NCBI RefSeq assembly: GCF_040564635.1
Contig: NZ_CP159837.1
Coordinates: 4,141,001 to 4,205,000, forward strand
Length of the DNA stretch: 64,000 nucleotides
Source of the DNA: Planktothricoides raciborskii GIHE-MW2
GTDB lineage: Bacteria > Cyanobacteriota > Cyanobacteriia > Cyanobacteriales > Laspinemataceae
Direction: 5' to 3'
Shown one piece after another: positions 1 through 9,481 of the stretch; positions within the stretch are counted from its first letter, which is position 1, and each line of letters starts with the position of its first letter. The position numbers were made by a program, and so were the translations under genes. The notes beneath the pieces were generated by a model. It had not been told where the DNA came from and did no database searches. It was given only the letters and a program-made list of their open reading frames with translations.

Positions 1-1
1 T

Positions 2-1396
2 GAAACCACTCTTTTCTTTGTTAATGTTTTAGCTCCTGGTCTATTAGCTTTCACGGAACTGACAATTCTCGCTTGCATTGGTTTATTTTTATGGCTGATG
101 GAGCCAGTGACTTTTTTAATGGCGGGTGGAGTTATTGGTTTAGCAACTGCCAGTTTCTATCGCGTTGTTCGCATTAAGTTAAGTCAGCTAGGTAAATCTC
201 GACAATATCACCAAGGTCAAGGGATTCAGACGATTAATCAAGGATTGGGAGGCATCAAAGAAGCAAAGGTTTTAGGGCGAGAACAATTTTTTCTGAATGT
301 TTATCATCATCATCATGTTGCATCAAGTCGCACCTTTCAGTATTTTGAAGTTGTGAGGCAGCTACCTCGATTTTTTATTGAGACTATCGCTGTTGTCGGA
401 TTAATGCTAATTTTGGTGTCCGTTTTAGCTCAGGGTAGAGATTTAAGCGACGTAATCCCCACGCTCTCATTATTTGCCGCAGCAGCTTTTCGCTTGATGC
501 CTTCGATTAATCGAATTTTGAATTCAGTTACAGCGATGCGTTTTAGTTCTCATACTGTTCATGTTCTTTATCAGGATTTGAGAGAACTAAAACCAGTGCT
601 AGAAAATAGGCAATTAGTTGATTATTCCAAACTTGCTGAGGTGCAGCCCGTTTTAGAAACGGAAATCGCCTTACAGAATGTCTTCTATCGTTATCCAGGA
701 GCCAGCGATCGCGCCCTCAAAGGAGTGTCTTTAACCATTCCTAAAGGAACATCCGTTGGCTTTGTGGGGTCTTCTGGGGCAGGGAAAACGACGATTGTGG
801 ATGTGATTCTAGGGCTATTGCCACCCACTGAGGGGCAAGTTTTAGTGGATGGTCGCGATATTTATGACGATTTATCCGCTTGGCAGCGTTTGATTGGTTA
901 TATTCCCCAAAGTATTTATTTGTGTGATGATACCCTGAGAAATAATATTGCTTTTGGGATTCCCGCAAATGAAATTAATGAGAATTGGATTGAGTCTGCG
1001 GTAAAATCAGCCCAGTTGACTGAGTTAGTCCAAAGTTTACCCGAAGGTTTGGATACTTTGGTGGGAGAACGAGGGGTGCGGCTGTCAGGGGGGCAACGAC
1101 AACGGGTGGGCATTGCCAGAGCGTTGTATCATAATCCAGAGGTATTGGTGATGGATGAGGCAACGGCAGCTTTGGATAATCAGACTGAGGCGGGGGTGAT
1201 GGAAGCTGTGGAGAAGTTGAGTGGCGAGAAAACTCTGATTATGATTGCTCACAGATTAAGTACCGTGAAAAATTGCGATCGCCTCTATTTTATGAGTCAG
1301 GGACAGATTGCAGATTCAGGGACTTATGATGAACTCTGTCAACGCAATAGAGAATTTCAACGAATGGCTCAGGTAGTTGATGCGCTCGAAAATTAA
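2..1396 (+). CDS. ABC transporter, membrane and ATPase domains in one chain (5' end outside window)
   Basis: The frame is open from the left edge, so the first membrane helices lie outside; 464 residues are visible. Hydrophobic membrane segments come first, then a nucleotide-binding domain with Walker A GSSGAGKTT, signature LSGGQRQR, Walker B VLVMDEATAALD and switch motif IAHRLST. One-chain TMD-NBD proteins of the MsbA/PglK type work as homodimers and flip lipids or lipid-linked sugars. It heads a long co-directional glycan cluster, so export of a lipid-linked glycan is the likely job; that part is inferred from position. The ABC family call is firm, the substrate is not. Confidence 0.9.
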   Translation, partial: ETTLFFVNVLAPGLLAFTELTILACIGLFLWLMEPVTFLMAGGVIGLATASFYRVVRIKLSQLGKSRQYHQGQGIQTINQGLGGIKEAKVLGREQFFLNVYHHHHVASSRTFQYFEVVRQLPRFFIETIAVVGLMLILVSVLAQGRDLSDVIPTLSLFAAAAFRLMPSINRILNSVTAMRFSSHTVHVLYQDLRELKPVLENRQLVDYSKLAEVQPVLETEIALQNVFYRYPGASDRALKGVSLTIPKGTSVGFVGSSGAGKTTIVDVILGLLPPTEGQVLVDGRDIYDDLSAWQRLIGYIPQSIYLCDDTLRNNIAFGIPANEINENWIESAVKSAQLTELVQSLPEGLDTLVGERGVRLSGGQRQRVGIARALYHNPEVLVMDEATAALDNQTEAGVMEAVEKLSGEKTLIMIAHRLSTVKNCDRLYFMSQGQIADSGTYDELCQRNREFQRMAQVVDALEN

Positions 1397-1456
1397 CCGT
1401 TTTATAAATTCAATTCTTATTTAGACACATAATATCAATATACAGAGGAAAATAAA

Positions 1457-1663
1457 TTGAGTTCTAAGAAAAAAATATTAGTTACTGGATCGGATGGCTT
1501 TATTGGCTCTCACCTATATAATACAAAAGGAAAACAGCTTGTGGGATGGGAAACTTTATATGGTGGACGTGAAGGATTTAAGCGGGGTTTGGCAGAAACA
1601 GCGGAATGGTTTATGAATCCAGCAAATTTGGTAGGATATAAGAGCGATCGCTACACCATTTAA
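1457..1663 (+). pseudogene. Internally deleted NAD-dependent sugar dehydratase (LegB-like)
   Basis: The 68-codon frame opens at TTG with AGAGGA just upstream. Its first 16 residues are the Rossmann start of an extended SDR enzyme (ILVTGSDGFIGSHL). It then jumps to residues resembling the very end of LegB-type UDP-GlcNAc 4,6-dehydratases (KQLVGWE, EGFKRGLAETAEWF, YKSDRYTI). About 260 central codons, including the catalytic YxxxK, are missing while the frame is kept. It cannot be an active enzyme. LegB makes the legionaminic acid precursor, so this may be the scar of a second nonulosonic acid route. Confidence 0.75.
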
Positions 1664-1730
1664 GTATTTATAATAGGTATTGAAAGACCAAAAGATTTTA
1701 CGATAGAATCAGCCCAAGTAAAAAATATAT

Positions 1731-1970
1731 ATGAACAATAACAGCAAACAAATTTACAATTACACCGTCATTCTCGAAAGGGAAGAAGATGGCGGCTATC
1801 ATGCTTTTTGTCCTATTCTCAAAGGCTGTCATTCTCAAGGAAACACTTTTGAAGAAACAATTGACAATATTACAGAAGCTATTGAATTATATCTTGAAAG
1901 TTTAAAAGCAGATAATCAACCTATCCCTACAGAAAATTTAATTTTTAAATCATTGAGCATTTTAGGATGA
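1731..1970 (+). CDS. hicB: HicB-family antitoxin
   Basis: A 79-residue protein with the HicB fold signature: a strand with VILEREEDGGYHAFCP, then LKGCHSQGNTFEETIDNITEA. HicB neutralises HicA, an mRNA interferase. The next frame overlaps by 4 nt (ATGA) and encodes a HicA relic, which confirms the pair. It interrupts the glycan cluster between the legB relic and pseB. HicB looks intact, so it is now an antitoxin without a working partner. Confidence 0.85.
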   Translation: MNNNSKQIYNYTVILEREEDGGYHAFCPILKGCHSQGNTFEETIDNITEAIELYLESLKADNQPIPTENLIFKSLSILG

Positions 1971-2193
1971 GCAACTTTCCTACAGTCAAAGCGAAAGAAT
2001 TTATTAAGGTTATCGAAAAATTAGGATTTTATCTCGATCGGCAAAAAGGTAGTCATGCCATTTACAAGAATATTAACGGTAGCAGAGTGGTTCCATTCAT
2101 TCAGAACAAGATTTAAAGCAAGGTACTCTCATGGGTATGATTCAAGATATTGGCATTGACAAAGAAATGTTCTTTGATTTGTTACAGAAATAA
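1967..2193 (+). pseudogene. hicA: HicA-family toxin, frameshifted
   Basis: The start ATG overlaps the hicB stop. The first 49 codons read as HicA (KAKEFIKVIEKLGF, then the catalytic-histidine region KGSHAIYKN) and end at TAA 2114-2116. Removing one base from the frame near position 2103 lets reading continue to TAA 2191-2193, giving the expected HicA tail (EQDLKQGTLMGMIQDIG). So a single-base deletion has cut off the C-terminal third. Loss of the toxin with an intact antitoxin is the usual harmless end state. Confidence 0.8.
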
Positions 2194-2262
2194 CCTACAA
2201 AAATTATCAATCAGTTAGGACAACTTCCTTATTAACAAGGATTAGAAAATCTTACTTATTAG

Positions 2263-3264
<1,002 letters not shown>

Positions 3265-3290
3265 AATTGCCTACATTATCAAAATATAAT

Positions 3291-5396
3291 ATGCTTCTTT
3301 CTCCTGAGACGCCAAAAAATCAAACAATATCTGACTATCCTGGAATTCCCGCTAAACTTGCATTATTATTTGCAACTTACACTATTATTGTTGCTTTGCT
3401 ATTTCTGTATTTTCGCCAATATGATCCAGAAATTTTTAGACAAGTCAGAGGAATTATTGCATACCCTTTAGCACTATTTGGTTCAGTAGCCTTAAGTAGT
3501 CATTACAGAAAAAATTTATGGATGCTTCCTATCTGTGTACTAGGGTTTATGTTTTTGCCTTTTGCGATCGCTCCCATAGGAGGTTGGCTGCTTTTGCCTC
3601 TGGCTATATTGGGAATTGCCTTAATAATTTACTCTGGTGTGCAGAGTAAAATTTTCAAATCTGTTTATGAATTAATTGGCATATTCGCTGCGGGTATATT
3701 TCTAGGTGTTTTTTATTTTTTTGTTACTAATGGCATGAATTATGCCCATCTATTCTCAGATATTGCAGCTTATACCAATTTAGTCCACAAAGATACTCTA
3801 TTTCATTCAGCAATTATTAATATGATAGCCCGTTTTGGTACTCCTTCAACCGGGTTAGATGGAGTGATACCTTTGGCTTATCATGTGGGTATCCATCGAT
3901 GGGTTGCCGCCAATTCATTAATGTTAGGTGGGGATACTCCAATCTTGTTGGGGATAAGTCAGCAAATCGCACTTCTCCCAGCTTTTTTCTTTGTGACTAC
4001 TTTGACGGTATATCATCTATCCGCTGGGCAGGTTTCTGTTTTAACCCTTGTCGCTTTTACCTTTGGGTTTATCTGGCTAGGTGGTCTGGTAGATTTTTTA
4101 AGTTATGTGGCCGGAGAATCCTATGCTTTTTCTCTTCCCATCTTTATCGCTATGGTGCCTATAGGCATTAGTTGGTTACAACGTTCTATACAAAAAAGTC
4201 TTTTTAAGGTTGTTAAGCATTGGGAATGGGTGGTTGCTATAGCCGCGATCGCTGCCTGCTGGAGTGCCAAAATGTCCACAGGTTTAATGCTAATTATTTA
4301 TTTATTTGTCTGCATTTTTGTTCCCAAAGTTTTACAAGATTTAAAGCGTTATTTATCTATAGTTATTCCAACGATTATATTTGGTGTCATATCACTTTAT
4401 GGGATTAAAAAAATTTACTTAAACTCTATTTATAATTTTTTTCCTTTTCACTATGCTCTTACCTGGCCATCATTTTTTATATCTCAAGTTGTTTTATTTA
4501 CTTTATTAATATCTGCTATCTGGCTGATCAGTGGACAGGGAGAGAAAAGCTTCCGATATTCTATTGCTATCGTTTTGATTTTTACATTTTTGTCATCCCA
4601 AGTTCCTGGATTATTATTGGCAATTGGAGGTGCTAGTGCTGGATATTTCATCATTCCTGTATTAATGATGACTTTAGTAATATGCGCGGCTCTTTTGATT
4701 GATGTTTTTGGTATTCCCCAATTTGAGGCCATCGAACTTGTAATTAATTGGCAGAATCAAACTAGACAAAAACTAGCCGTTTCTGCTCATCAATGGAAGC
4801 AAGTCAAGCGTCCAATTGGCTATACGGCTTTAATGCTGATATTCATCCTTACTTTACGATTTTCCTATCTGCCATTAATTGTTAATGTTGGAGCCTTACT
4901 TAAACAAGTTGATCAAGTTTATTTAGATCCGAATCAAGGCATCTCTTATACTTATAGCATCCGAGAACGAGTCACCCGTTTGCTGATGGCTACCCCAAAA
5001 ATTGATCGGAAAAAACTGATTGCTGAAACTCCTTTGGGGAAAATTAAAGACTTGGTGGATAATCTTGATCCAGAAATTAAAGACTTGACTTTACTCTATA
5101 TTACTCCTAGTTATGAGGCGTTTTGGGAACCTCAACAAAAGGCCGATGGTAGAAGTTGCTGGGATCAACCTTTAGTAGTTACAGCAGTGATTGGTTTGCC
5201 ATTGTTAAATGGGGTGCGTAGTGGAGTAGAAAACTGTGAAGTTACTCTATATTATGGGATGGCCGATTATGGCAGCGAATCACTAAACCAGGATTTATCA
5301 CAGCAAGAACTATGCACCAAAGCTGAAAAACTTGGATTTAGGCAGGTTTACAAAATATCAGAAAATAAGCACAAGTTGTATCGTTGCCAATCTTAA
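3291..5396 (+). CDS. Polytopic membrane protein, possible GT-C type glycosyltransferase
   Basis: About 700 residues with a dozen or more hydrophobic helices between residues 20 and 560, followed by a soluble C-terminal region of some 150 residues with scattered cysteines. I do not recognise the family. A TTG 24 nt upstream (3267) also opens the frame; I chose ATG 3291. Size, a charged loop after the early helices and the position before a polyprenyl-phosphate sugar transferase fit a GT-C enzyme that uses lipid-linked sugar on the outer face of the membrane, but no catalytic motif is evident. Function is inferred from context. Confidence 0.75.
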   Translation: MLLSPETPKNQTISDYPGIPAKLALLFATYTIIVALLFLYFRQYDPEIFRQVRGIIAYPLALFGSVALSSHYRKNLWMLPICVLGFMFLPFAIAPIGGWLLLPLAILGIALIIYSGVQSKIFKSVYELIGIFAAGIFLGVFYFFVTNGMNYAHLFSDIAAYTNLVHKDTLFHSAIINMIARFGTPSTGLDGVIPLAYHVGIHRWVAANSLMLGGDTPILLGISQQIALLPAFFFVTTLTVYHLSAGQVSVLTLVAFTFGFIWLGGLVDFLSYVAGESYAFSLPIFIAMVPIGISWLQRSIQKSLFKVVKHWEWVVAIAAIAACWSAKMSTGLMLIIYLFVCIFVPKVLQDLKRYLSIVIPTIIFGVISLYGIKKIYLNSIYNFFPFHYALTWPSFFISQVVLFTLLISAIWLISGQGEKSFRYSIAIVLIFTFLSSQVPGLLLAIGGASAGYFIIPVLMMTLVICAALLIDVFGIPQFEAIELVINWQNQTRQKLAVSAHQWKQVKRPIGYTALMLIFILTLRFSYLPLIVNVGALLKQVDQVYLDPNQGISYTYSIRERVTRLLMATPKIDRKKLIAETPLGKIKDLVDNLDPEIKDLTLLYITPSYEAFWEPQQKADGRSCWDQPLVVTAVIGLPLLNGVRSGVENCEVTLYYGMADYGSESLNQDLSQQELCTKAEKLGFRQVYKISENKHKLYRCQS

Positions 5397-5437
5397 GCAA
5401 ATATGAAATTTAATTTTTCATCCTTATAACAATCAAT

Positions 5438-6370
5438 ATGTCTCATATTTCTGTTGTTATCCCAGTTTATAAAGCAGAAAAATGTTTACAAGTCCTTTAC
5501 GATCGCCTCTCTGCTTCTCTCTCGACTATTACAGAAGATTTTGAAATTATTCTAGTCGAAGATTGTGGAGGCGATCGCTCATGGGAAATTATCCTAGAAT
5601 TAGCCCAAAAAGATAGCCGAGTCAAAGGTATTCAATTTAGCCGTAACTTTGGACAACATTATGGTATAACCGCAGGATTAGATCATTGTAAAGGTGATTG
5701 GGTTGTAGTCATGGATTGCGACTTACAAGACCCACCCGAAGAAATACCCAGACTTTACGAAAAAGCTCAAGAAGGTTATGATGTAGTCTTAGCTCGTCGA
5801 GGAAAACGGCAAGATCCACCTCTAAAGCGACTGACTTCATGGTTATTTTATAAAGTTTTTAACTATTTCACAGGATTGCAATATGATGGTCAAGTGGGAA
5901 ACTTTCGCATTATATCTCGTTTGGTCGCGGAAAATTTCTGTTTGATACGGGAACAACTCAGATTTTTTGGGGGATTGATTGATTGGATGGGATTCCCTAC
6001 AACGAGTATTGATATTTCCCATGAAAAGCGTTTTGAGGGAACCAGCACTTATACTTTTGCTAAACTCTGGAAACTGGCTAGTGATACAATTATTGCTTAC
6101 TCCGATAAACCCCTGCGCTTATCTATTCAGTTAGGTTTTCTGATTGCTACTTTGTCATTTATCTATGGAATTTATATTCTGGTGAGATTTTTATTTTATG
6201 GCTCTCCTGTAACTGGTTGGAGTAGTTTAATCGTGTCTGTATATTTTTTGGGAGGAATTATTATTGCAATTTTAGGAATAATCGGCGTTTATTTAGGTAA
6301 AACTTTTGATGAAACAAAAAAAAGACCTTTGTATTTAGTTAGAAATACAACATTTACGTTAAGAGAATAA
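5438..6370 (+). CDS. Family 2 glycosyltransferase, polyprenyl-phosphate sugar transferase (ArnC/GtrB/DPM1 type)
   Basis: 310 residues. The N-terminal GT-A domain has SVVIPVYKAE, then the DPM1-like VVVMDCDLQDPPE with the DxD-type metal site. The QVGNFRIISR segment and two C-terminal membrane helices (around residues 225-255 and 262-290) are the ArnC/GtrB layout. Such enzymes move a sugar from a nucleotide donor to undecaprenyl phosphate on the cytoplasmic face. The EmrE-like protein at 7061 could flip the product and the large membrane protein at 3291 could use it. Confidence 0.88.
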   Translation: MSHISVVIPVYKAEKCLQVLYDRLSASLSTITEDFEIILVEDCGGDRSWEIILELAQKDSRVKGIQFSRNFGQHYGITAGLDHCKGDWVVVMDCDLQDPPEEIPRLYEKAQEGYDVVLARRGKRQDPPLKRLTSWLFYKVFNYFTGLQYDGQVGNFRIISRLVAENFCLIREQLRFFGGLIDWMGFPTTSIDISHEKRFEGTSTYTFAKLWKLASDTIIAYSDKPLRLSIQLGFLIATLSFIYGIYILVRFLFYGSPVTGWSSLIVSVYFLGGIIIAILGIIGVYLGKTFDETKKRPLYLVRNTTFTLRE

Positions 6371-6479
6371 TGTTGTGCTTGTCCAATCTAAATTACAAAA
6401 TTTTTTCAGCTATCTAAAAATTTGAAAAACTTTTATCTAAATCAAGAAAAATTATTCAAGATTATTTAACTATAAAATT

Positions 6480-7052
6480 ATGTCATTTTTAACAGAAACA
6501 CAACTATCAAAAATTCCTTTCAAGTTTTTGGGTAAAAATGTAAAAATCAGTGAAAAATGTTCAATATATAATCCTGAATTAATAGAAATTCATGAAAACT
6601 CTAGAATAGATGACTTTTGCGTTATTTCTGGCAAAGTTGTTATTGGTAAATATGTTCATATTGCAGTTTTTTGCAATGTTGCTGGTGGATCGGAAGGGAT
6701 CGTTTTTAACGATTTCTCTGGATTGGCTTATGGATGTCACGTCTTTACACAGAGTGATGATTACAGTGGTCAAACTCTTACAAACCCAACAGTTCCTAGT
6801 AAATATAAGTCAGAGATAAAAAAAAGTATTACTATAGGAAAACATTGCATTATCGGAACTGGAAGCTTAATATTTCCAGGAGTAAATTTGGCAGAAGGGA
6901 CAGCAATAGGGGCAGCTTCCGTTGTAAGAAAGTCAACAGAAGAATGGTCAATTTACATAGGTAATCCGGCAAAAAGAATTAAGCCTCGTTCTCGAAATCT
7001 ATTAAATTTAGAAGCACAACTTATCCAAGAGGATACTACTAGCGCACAATAA
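6480..7052 (+). CDS. Left-handed beta-helix acyltransferase (hexapeptide repeat)
   Basis: 190 residues with isoleucine-rich hexapeptide turns (ISEKCSIYN, IDDFCVISGKVVIGKYVHI, ITIGKHCIIGTGSLIFPGV, GTAIGAASVV) and the usual NPAKRIK ending. These form a left-handed beta helix that moves acetyl or similar groups from CoA to sugars or amino sugars. An RffA-type aminotransferase at 8293 makes a 4-amino sugar nucleotide, so N-acylation of that sugar is a reasonable guess. The exact acceptor cannot be read from sequence. Confidence 0.85.
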   Translation: MSFLTETQLSKIPFKFLGKNVKISEKCSIYNPELIEIHENSRIDDFCVISGKVVIGKYVHIAVFCNVAGGSEGIVFNDFSGLAYGCHVFTQSDDYSGQTLTNPTVPSKYKSEIKKSITIGKHCIIGTGSLIFPGVNLAEGTAIGAASVVRKSTEEWSIYIGNPAKRIKPRSRNLLNLEAQLIQEDTTSAQ

Positions 7053-7060
7053 AACAAATA

Positions 7061-7423
7061 ATGAATCATCTTTACATTCTTCTCACAATCCTATTCACAG
7101 TTTACGGACAAATTGTCATTAAATGGCAAGTGCAACTGGCTGGAGCATTTCCTCAAGATAATATAGAAAAACTGCAATACCTAATCAAACTTTTACTCAA
7201 TCTTTGGGTAATTAGTGGCTTTGCCTGTGCATTTCTTGCCGCTCTTAGCTGGATGGCTGCTATGACTAAATTTGACCTCAGCTATGCCTACCCATTTATG
7301 AGCCTAGCCTTTGTTTTAGTGATGTTTTTTAGCGCTATATTCTTTAAAGAACCTGTTACAATCCCTAAATCCATCGGATTAGGTTTTATTGTCTTAGGTA
7401 TTATTATTGGTAGCAAAGGATGA
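7061..7423 (+). CDS. EmrE/ArnE-like small membrane transporter
   Basis: 120 residues with four hydrophobic helices, matching the small multidrug resistance/EamA half-size fold. ArnE/ArnF proteins of this fold flip undecaprenyl-phosphate-linked amino-arabinose. Directly upstream lie an ArnC/GtrB-type transferase and an acyltransferase, so flipping of a polyprenyl-linked sugar is the likely role. Its stop overlaps the start of the methyltransferase at 7420 by 4 nt (ATGA), so they are translationally coupled. Confidence 0.8.
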   Translation: MNHLYILLTILFTVYGQIVIKWQVQLAGAFPQDNIEKLQYLIKLLLNLWVISGFACAFLAALSWMAAMTKFDLSYAYPFMSLAFVLVMFFSAIFFKEPVTIPKSIGLGFIVLGIIIGSKG

Positions 7424-8288
7424 AAATCTGTCCTCAATGTCACCACCATTTTAACCAACAAAACTGGCATTGTCCTGCCTGTGGCTATACCCCTCCATCC
7501 CTGGAGGGACATCTAAGCTTTGCACCGCAACTCGCTGCTGCCAGTGAAGGATTTGATGCCTCAGCCTTCCCAATGCTCGCTCAACTAGAAGCCAAAAATT
7601 TCTGGTTTCGTGGCCGAAATCGTCTGATAATTTATGCCATAAAACACTACTTTCCTCAAGCTCAAACTTTTTTAGAAATTGGTTGTGGCACAGGCTTTGT
7701 TTTACAAGGAATTGAAAAAAACTTACCTCATCTTACTTGCTCAGGTAGTGAAATTTTTTCTAGGGGATTAGAATTTGCCAATCAACGGCTATCTAAAACA
7801 ACTCTATTTCAAATGGATGCCCGGAAAATACCTTTTACTGAAGAATTTGATATTATTGGTGCTTTTGACGTTCTTGAACATATAGAACAAGACCAAGATG
7901 TTCTGGGGCAAATGTATCAAGCCACAAAAATCGGGGGGGTATAATATTGACTGTTCCTCAACATCCTTGGCTTTGGAGTCAAGCTGATACTTATGCTCAT
8001 CACTTTCGCCGCTACGTTAAACAAGATTTAATCATCAAGTTAAAAGCAGCAGGATTCAAAGTAGTAAAAGTAACATCTTTTGTTTCTTTACTCCTTCCCT
8101 TAATGCTGATTTCTCGATTAAACCAACAGTCTAAAGCAAAAAATTACGATCCAAGTAGTGAACTGAAAATTAGTGGAACCTTAAACAAAATTTTAGAGAA
8201 AGTTCTTGATATAGAACGTTGGCTTATTCAACTAGGTTTATCCTTTCCTCTAGGCGGATCCTTATTAGTAATTGCTTATAAAATATAA
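7420..8288 (+). pseudogene. Zinc-ribbon SAM methyltransferase, split by a frameshift at a G7 tract
   Basis: Frame 1 (7420-7944) starts with a CPQC...CPAC zinc ribbon, then SAM-binding FLEIGCGTGFVLQ and the motif DVLEHIEQD. It ends two codons after a run of seven G at 7933-7939. The second frame (7947-8288) continues the same protein without a gap (LTVPQHPWLWS, AHHFRRYVKQDL). With eight G the two join as one protein of about 289 residues reading KIGGGIILTVP. The rest is undamaged, so this is either a recent loss or an OFF state of a slippage-controlled gene. Its stop overlaps the upstream end of the rffA frame. Confidence 0.85.
7933..7939 (+). repeat. G7 homopolymer at the frameshift point
   Basis: Seven consecutive G preceded by AATC and followed by TATAATATTG. 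One added G restores the methyltransferase frame. Homopolymer G runs drive ON/OFF switching in surface-glycan genes of Campylobacter and Neisseria; seven is near the low end for frequent slippage. Confidence 0.9.
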
Positions 8289-8292
8289 CCCG

Positions 8293-9420
8293 ATGTATAA
8301 AATTCCTTTCAATAAACCCTACATGACTGGTAAAGAGCTTTGGTATATCAGCCAAGCTCACCACGCAGGACAACTCGCTGGTGATGGGAATTTCACTAAA
8401 AAATGTCATCAATGGCTGGAACATCAAACCAATTGCCACAAAGCCCTCTTAACTCACTCCTGCACTGCTGCCCTAGAAATGTCCGCAATTTTAGCTGACT
8501 TGGAACCTGGAGACGAAGTGATTATGCCGAGTTATACCTTTGTTTCCACAGCTAACGCTTTTGTCCTCCGGGGAGCAGTGCCCGTATTTGTGGATATCCG
8601 CCCCGACACCCAGAATTTAGATGAAACTTTGGTTGCCGCAGCCATTACCAACCGCACTCGTGCCATTATTCCCGTTCATTATGCAGGGGTGGGCTGTGAA
8701 ATGGATACATTGCAAGAAATTGCTCAAAAAAATCAACTTCTGCTTATTGAAGATGCCGCCCAAGGACTCATGGCATCTTACAAAGGTAAACCTTTGGGCA
8801 GTTTTGGGGATTTAGGTTGCTTTAGTTTCCATGAAACCAAAAATATTATTGCGGGTGAAGGTGGGGCTTTAATCATCAATAATCCCTATCTGATAGAACA
8901 AGCCGAAATTATCCGGGAAAAAGGCACCAACCGCAGCAAATTCTTTCGGGGTCAGGTGGATAAATATACTTGGATTGAAAAGGGTTCTAGTTACTTACCT
9001 GGAGAATTAATTGCCGCTTTCCTCTATGCTCAACTTGAGGAAGCACAGGCAATTATCAATACTCGCTTAAAATTGTGGGACTATTATCATCAACTCCTCG
9101 AACCCTTAGAACAAGCTGGCAAATTACGTCGTCCGATTATTCCCCCCCATTGCCAGCACAATGGTCATATGTATTACATTATTTTATCGGATTTACAAAC
9201 CCGTACCAACCTGATCGCCTCTCTACAAGAACAAGGCATTAATTCTGTCTTTCATTACGTTCCCTTACATAGTTCTCCTGCTGGACAGCATTATGGCAGA
9301 GCAGGCAGTGACATGGATAATACGAATAGGATTTCAGAGTGCTTACTAAGATTGCCTCTGTTCCCCGAACTTGGGTTGGCATCCATTGAGAAAATAGTAA
9401 ATTGTATTAAAGATTTTTAG
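8293..9420 (+). CDS. rffA: dTDP-4-amino-4,6-dideoxygalactose transaminase (RffA/WecE type)
   Basis: PLP-dependent DegT/DnrJ/EryC1 aminotransferase of about 375 residues. Start set at ATG 8293 because family members begin with a residue pattern like IPFNKPYMTGKE; an upstream frame start at 8272 lies inside the previous gene. THSCTAALEMSA, EDAAQGLMASY and the lysine in FSFHETKNIIAGEGG mark the cofactor site. It puts an amino group at C4 of a dTDP-4-keto-6-deoxyhexose. The dTDP-glucose enzymes it needs are not in this window. A C7 run lies at 9142-9148. Confidence 0.88.
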   Translation: MYKIPFNKPYMTGKELWYISQAHHAGQLAGDGNFTKKCHQWLEHQTNCHKALLTHSCTAALEMSAILADLEPGDEVIMPSYTFVSTANAFVLRGAVPVFVDIRPDTQNLDETLVAAAITNRTRAIIPVHYAGVGCEMDTLQEIAQKNQLLLIEDAAQGLMASYKGKPLGSFGDLGCFSFHETKNIIAGEGGALIINNPYLIEQAEIIREKGTNRSKFFRGQVDKYTWIEKGSSYLPGELIAAFLYAQLEEAQAIINTRLKLWDYYHQLLEPLEQAGKLRRPIIPPHCQHNGHMYYIILSDLQTRTNLIASLQEQGINSVFHYVPLHSSPAGQHYGRAGSDMDNTNRISECLLRLPLFPELGLASIEKIVNCIKDF

Positions 9421-9481
9421 TTAGTGATAATCCAAAGACAGACCGACTTTTTTACTAAAAGAGTCTATAAACTAATTCAAA

